Assembly: GCA_002255105.1 (NCBI GenBank)
Contig: NJEK01000055.1
Coordinates: 1-8,892, forward strand
DNA from: Candidatus Wolframiiraptor sp. EX4484-121
GTDB lineage: Archaea; Thermoproteota; Nitrososphaeria_A; Caldarchaeales; Wolframiiraptoraceae
Length of the DNA: 8,892 nucleotides
Direction: 5' to 3'
The notes beneath the pieces are model-generated. The model saw nothing but the letters and a program-made list of their open reading frames with translations, was not told the origin of the DNA and did not search any database. Positions 6,478 through 8,892 of the stretch are shown here, piece by piece. Position 1 is the first letter of the stretch. Every line of letters begins with the position of its first letter. The translations under genes were made by a program, and so were the position numbers.

Positions 6478-7341
6478 TCAACCGTGAGGGGATCTAGGGA
6501 TTGGCCGAGAGGCCGCCTTGATCGATTCGATGATTTCGAGTGAACCCCGCCGAAGCCCATCCTCCAATCTCTGATAGAGTGGCAGATATTCTGAGACCGC
6601 CTTCTCCAACGCCTCATCGTAGCCCATCTTCCCTGCCTCTATCTCTGCCATTAATTCCTCGACCCTCCTCCTAGTCTCTGGTGTCACGAGCCTCTCATCC
6701 ACGTCCTCTAACAGCTCTATTAGCCTCATTCCAAGCTCGGTAGGCTTAAACGTCTTCCTCTCCTTAACCGCATATCCCCTGTCTATGATCAGTCTCGGAT
6801 AGGCGGCTCTGGTGGCGTCTGTTCCTATGCCGTTCTCCTCCATCAGCTTTAGGAGCTCGGCCTCGGTCAACCTATTAGGTGGCTTGGTCTTACCCTCATG
6901 AAGCCTTATCGAGACTATTCTAAGCCTCTCGCCAACCCTCAGCCTCGGAATGGGATCATCCTTGGGCCTGAAGTATGGATAGATCTCGTAGAACCCGGTC
7001 TTAACTGTTTGGGCTCCATGGGATCTCAGGGTTAATTCTCCTACCCTTATCTCGGCTTTCCTCTCAACCCTCCTAGCGTTTGGATAGAATGCGTTGGCCA
7101 GAAACCTCCTAGCCACATACTCCCAGAGCCTTCTAGCAATCCCTCCCCCCGTGAACGGTCTTATCGGGTAGATCGGCGTATGAGCCCCATCATCCAGCCT
7201 TCCCTGCCTTGGCTTGGGATCCCCCTCAACATTAACCCCTAGACCCTTACACGCCGCCTTCAAGGGCTGACTATAATCGAATCCATGCCTATACCTATTC
7301 GTCTCAGTCCTAGGATATGATAGGATATGATATGTATCCAT
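6478..7341 (-). CDS. Topoisomerase IA C-terminal fragment (distal gate domains)
   Basis: This frame is open for 287 codons from an ATG at 7341 and overlaps the N-terminal fragment by 32 bases. Because of the duplication, it also begins with an SYP tripeptide (residues 8-10), followed by RTETNRYR. It contains DDGAHTPIYP (50-59) and NGIGTDATRA (170-179), then RGYAV and PTELG (200-204). A helical C-terminus ends without zinc-finger cysteines. No ribosome-binding site precedes the ATG, so independent translation is doubtful. The genuine family homology begins at about residue 8. Confidence 0.75.
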   Translation of the reverse strand: MDTYHILSYPRTETNRYRHGFDYSQPLKAACKGLGVNVEGDPKPRQGRLDDGAHTPIYPIRPFTGGGIARRLWEYVARRFLANAFYPNARRVERKAEIRVGELTLRSHGAQTVKTGFYEIYPYFRPKDDPIPRLRVGERLRIVSIRLHEGKTKPPNRLTEAELLKLMEENGIGTDATRAAYPRLIIDRGYAVKERKTFKPTELGMRLIELLEDVDERLVTPETRRRVEELMAEIEAGKMGYDEALEKAVSEYLPLYQRLEDGLRRGSLEIIESIKAASRPIPRSPHG

Positions 7342-8218
7342 CGGCGTATAGGTCTTCGGCTACTTGGAGTATCTTGGCCGCCGACAATCCCGTGAGCCTA
7401 GCCATATCCCTCAATAAGTCGTCGGTTCTCAAAGGAGTCGGCCTAAATATGGTCTTAGTGGACTCCTTGGATGATTTGACAATAGCTTCATGAACTTTAG
7501 ATGCCTTAGCATAGACTTTCTTAGCCCCTTCCTTATCCCAGAACCTATCGCTCTCGGCCTCAAACCTCTCACCCACCTCACTCTCTAGGACGGCCTTGAT
7601 AGTCCAGAACGGCTTGGGCTTGAAATTCAGCCTCTCCCTCTCACGCCTAACTATGAACCAGAGGGTTGGGGATTGGCATGGGCCCCAGCTGATCAGCTTA
7701 ACATTCCTATCATATCTCCTCGCCGTCAGGGTTAGTAGCCTTGTGAAGGCCGCCCCGGCTATAAGGTCGAACCTCTGCCTAAACAATGCCTTGGAGACCC
7801 ACCTCCAGTTAAGGGTCTCCTCCAAGTTTCTCCAAGCCCTCCTAAGCTCCCGATAGTCCGTCGAGTTGAACCTCATCCTCCTATACGGCCTATTCCCATT
7901 AACCCTCCTCCAGATCTTCAGGATCTCGGCCCCTATCAGCTCTCCCTCCGAGTCGTTATCGGTAGCTATCACTAGGACTCCGGCACCCCTAAAGGCCTTC
8001 TTCAACTCCCTTAAGCTCCTATGATCCCTTATCTCATCCCTGAATTCTCTAACCTTGAAGAGGTCTCTTGGTCTACATTCCCTCCAGCCATATCCTTCGG
8101 GGAACTCGGAGTCTAGGACGTGGCCCCTGACAGAGGTGACCAAGATGTTATTCGCGTTTATCGCCTCCCTGATCCTCCTAGCGACGCTGGGCTTCTCCGC
8201 AACGATAACATATCTCAT
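7310..8218 (-). CDS. Topoisomerase IA N-terminal fragment (Toprim and first gate domains)
   Basis: This encodes 302 residues ending in GYISYPIIS before a TAG. It holds the whole Toprim domain (E8, K9; D87, D89, E91), the region with GPCQSPT, and the catalytic tyrosine Y298, but lacks the RTET that normally follows and everything downstream. The residue after the second aspartate is serine (DNDSEG) rather than the arginine of bacterial DREG; departures at this position are usual in archaeal enzymes. As translated here it should not be able to complete strand passage alone. Confidence 0.8.
   Translation of the reverse strand: MRYVIVAEKPSVARRIREAINANNILVTSVRGHVLDSEFPEGYGWRECRPRDLFKVREFRDEIRDHRSLRELKKAFRGAGVLVIATDNDSEGELIGAEILKIWRRVNGNRPYRRMRFNSTDYRELRRAWRNLEETLNWRWVSKALFRQRFDLIAGAAFTRLLTLTARRYDRNVKLISWGPCQSPTLWFIVRRERERLNFKPKPFWTIKAVLESEVGERFEAESDRFWDKEGAKKVYAKASKVHEAIVKSSKESTKTIFRPTPLRTDDLLRDMARLTGLSAAKILQVAEDLYADGYISYPIIS
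7311..7332. repeat. 10-bp tandem duplication that breaks topA
   Basis: TAGGATATGA occurs twice in direct succession (7311-7320, 7321-7330), and the next two bases continue the period. On the minus strand the unit encodes the ISYP active-site codons. Ten bases is not a multiple of three, so the frame shifts. An exact, isolated copy fits replication slippage or an assembly artefact. Confidence 0.92.
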
Positions 8219-8400
8219 CTCCTCTCACCTAGGACGCTGAACTCATACTTGACCGCGCATCTGAGATGCGCCCTCCTAGAGAGACCTATCGAGACCAAGT
8301 CATCATCTTTCCTCAAGGGCTTTCCGCAGAGGGCGCATCTCCTGGATCCCCGAGCGAAGACCTTAACGTATCTTCCATAGATCCTCCTACTCTTCCTCAT
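8215..8400 (-). CDS. Small zinc-binding protein between the resolvase and topoisomerase genes
   Basis: This encodes 61 residues from the ATG at 8400. An ATG at 8436 in the same frame would add 12 residues and overlap the upstream gene by 32 bases. The shorter form begins four bases after the upstream stop, with AGGAGG directly abutting the ATG, which suggests translational coupling. The protein is very basic at its N-terminus (RKSRRIYGRYVKVFARGSRR) and has a CxxC-HxxC zinc site (C22, C25, H45, C48; CALCGKPL and RAHLRC). Its stop overlaps the topoisomerase start as ATGA. The family is not recognised. A basic tail plus a zinc knuckle in a repair/topology operon suggests DNA or RNA binding, possibly as an accessory to the topoisomerase, which itself lacks C-terminal zinc fingers. 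This functional link is inference. Confidence 0.8.
   Translation of the reverse strand: MRKSRRIYGRYVKVFARGSRRCALCGKPLRKDDDLVSIGLSRRAHLRCAVKYEFSVLGERR
8225..8230 (-). promoter_or_regulatory. Ribosome-binding site of topA
   Basis: AGGTGA on the minus strand lies six bases before the ATG at 8218. It fits the archaeal anti-Shine-Dalgarno sequence and supports this start, which also overlaps the previous stop codon. Confidence 0.6.
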
Positions 8401-8404
8401 CCTC

Positions 8405-8710
8405 CTAGAGTTCTTCAAGGCTGAGCTCTCCCCCATCCCTGAGGTCTATGAGCTTAACCCCCCTCTCATACCTCCTCTTCTTGGCCAGTACGGGCTTGGC
8501 GCCAGCTCCCTCCGCGAGCTCTAATAACAGCCTCCTCCTATCCTTGCTGATGGACGAGTCGTATTTACACTCGATTAATAGGATCCTCCCACCCTTCATC
8601 GCGACGAGGTCTACGGGCTTCGACCTCGCGGCCCTGACCACTATCCATCCACGGGCCTCCAAAAGATCCTTCACCCTCCACTCAAACCTCCTCCCCTTAG
8701 CGTAGCTCAT
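8405..8710 (-). CDS. Hjc-like archaeal Holliday-junction resolvase
   Basis: This encodes 101 residues, a little shorter than typical archaeal Hjc (roughly 120-140). It shows the PD-(D/E)xK nuclease pattern of the Hjc/Hje family. E10 lies in the first helix (KGRRFEWRV), S30 and D34 in RSKPVDLVAMKGG, and E47-C48-K49 in LLIECKY. The order and spacing match the catalytic Glu, Ser, Asp and ExK of Hjc, which cuts four-way junctions as a dimer during recombination and fork repair. The start at 8710 is supported by GAGGTGA three bases upstream, and it overlaps the stop of the preceding winged-helix gene by 14 bases. The next gene begins four bases after its stop, so all of these are one transcription unit. 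A more general RecB-like or Mrr-like nuclease remains possible, but size and motifs favour Hjc. Confidence 0.82.
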   Translation of the reverse strand: MSYAKGRRFEWRVKDLLEARGWIVVRAARSKPVDLVAMKGGRILLIECKYDSSISKDRRRLLLELAEGAGAKPVLAKKRRYERGVKLIDLRDGGELSLEEL

Positions 8711-8892
8711 CCCTCACCTCAACCCTCCTGGGGAGGTCTGGGGAGGATCTGTAGAGCCATCTAGCCCTCCTACCCCTCCTACGGCCCCTAACCCTCTCAA
8801 GTATTCCTAGGGATACTAGTTGCTCTAGGATCGGCCTGACGTGCTTGAAGTCCTTCGGGGCCCAACCCCTCCTTACCAGCTCGGAGGCTATA
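8697..8892 (-). CDS. Winged-helix protein, C-terminal part (5' end beyond window)
   Basis: The last 64 residues are visible, ending in TAA at 8699-8697 inside the resolvase gene. It is the only open frame in this stretch. The part seen looks like the second half of a winged helix: IASELVRRGW, then a recognition-helix-like KHVRPILEQLVSLGILERV. It is followed by an arginine-rich wing (RGRRRGRRARWLYRS) and a short charged tail. This suggests DNA or RNA binding. The 14-base overlap with the resolvase gene implies translational coupling. The full gene could be a regulator or a repair-linked accessory protein. Confidence 0.75.
   Translation of the reverse strand, partial: IASELVRRGWAPKDFKHVRPILEQLVSLGILERVRGRRRGRRARWLYRSSPDLPRRVEVRDELR
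8714..8720 (-). promoter_or_regulatory. Ribosome-binding site of the Hjc-like gene
   Basis: GAGGTGA on the minus strand lies three bases before the ATG at 8710, inside the coding sequence of the upstream winged-helix gene. It fixes the choice of start for a gene that otherwise has none of its own leader. Confidence 0.6.

Larger units (their letters stand above)
6478..8218 (-). pseudogene. topA: Archaeal-type DNA topoisomerase IA (topA), frameshifted at the active site
   Basis: Two frames together encode one type IA topoisomerase, which relaxes negatively supercoiled DNA through a transient 5'-phosphotyrosine link. The Toprim domain is at the N-terminus (AEKPSVA at 7-13; TDNDSEGE at 86-93 supplies the acidic metal ligands). 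The archaeal-type GPCQSPTLWFIV lies at 179-190. The reading frame ends 4 codons after the catalytic motif SYP (Y298), at a TAG created by an exact 10-bp tandem duplication at 7311-7330. The other frame then continues with RTETNR, DDGAHTPIYP and NGIGTDATRA, all classic for the family. Deleting one 10-bp copy joins them as DGYISYPRTETN and gives 576 residues, a normal length for an enzyme lacking C-terminal zinc fingers. The start at 8218 overlaps the preceding stop as ATGA and has AGGTGA six bases upstream. Sequencing error, recent mutation or a real split gene are all possible. Confidence 0.88.

Noticed and set aside
7300..7341. Programmed +1 frameshifting at TCC-TAG in topA
   Set aside because: A shift there would leave extra residues between SYP and RTET in the active site, whereas deleting one exact repeat copy restores a perfect motif; duplication or assembly error is the simpler explanation.

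Overview
The window looks like chromosomal DNA from a thermophilic archaeon, most likely of the Thermoproteota/TACK side. The evidence is an archaeal-type topoisomerase IA, a Hef-type helicase and an Hjc-like resolvase, promoters with TATA boxes and short or absent leaders, GGTGA/GAGG ribosome-binding sites, and arginine coded mostly by AGG/AGA. Genus-level placement is not possible from the sequence alone.

Left part (1-2682): the minus strand carries a Hef-like superfamily 2 helicase cut by the left edge, with an unusual N-terminal SWIM zinc motif. Nine bases upstream lies a small conserved-looking protein with an apparently leaderless promoter. Divergent from these, on the plus strand, is a 140-residue zinc-ribbon plus winged-helix protein. 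A short element, CACTTTCACC, occurs four times around this regulator-like gene. The last three copies sit 32 and 21 bp apart just upstream of the TATA box of the next gene.

Middle part (2809-6272, plus strand): a 97-residue protein of unknown function is followed by a 1031-residue single-chain restriction-modification-type enzyme. That enzyme has an N-terminal PD-(D/E/Q)xK nuclease-like region, a helical region, a gamma-class N6-adenine methyltransferase core and a C-terminal target-recognition-like region. It has its own pair of TATA boxes. No separate specificity or endonuclease gene is seen, so it resembles a type IIG (Eco57I/MmeI-like) enzyme.

Right part (8892 down to 6478, minus strand): a tight, overlapping gene run reads winged-helix protein (cut by the right edge), Hjc-like Holliday-junction resolvase, a 61-residue zinc-binding protein, and archaeal topoisomerase IA. 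The topoisomerase is broken into two frames by an exact 10-bp tandem duplication inside the codons for its catalytic tyrosine motif. Removing one copy restores a normal 576-residue enzyme. The duplication is therefore a recent mutation, an assembly error or, much less likely, a deliberate split.

Taken together, fork/recombination repair genes (Hef-like helicase, Hjc-like resolvase, topoisomerase) flank a stand-alone restriction-modification locus with its own promoter region. The three most notable signals are the topoisomerase frameshift, the phased CACTTTCACC elements and the SWIM-Hef fusion.
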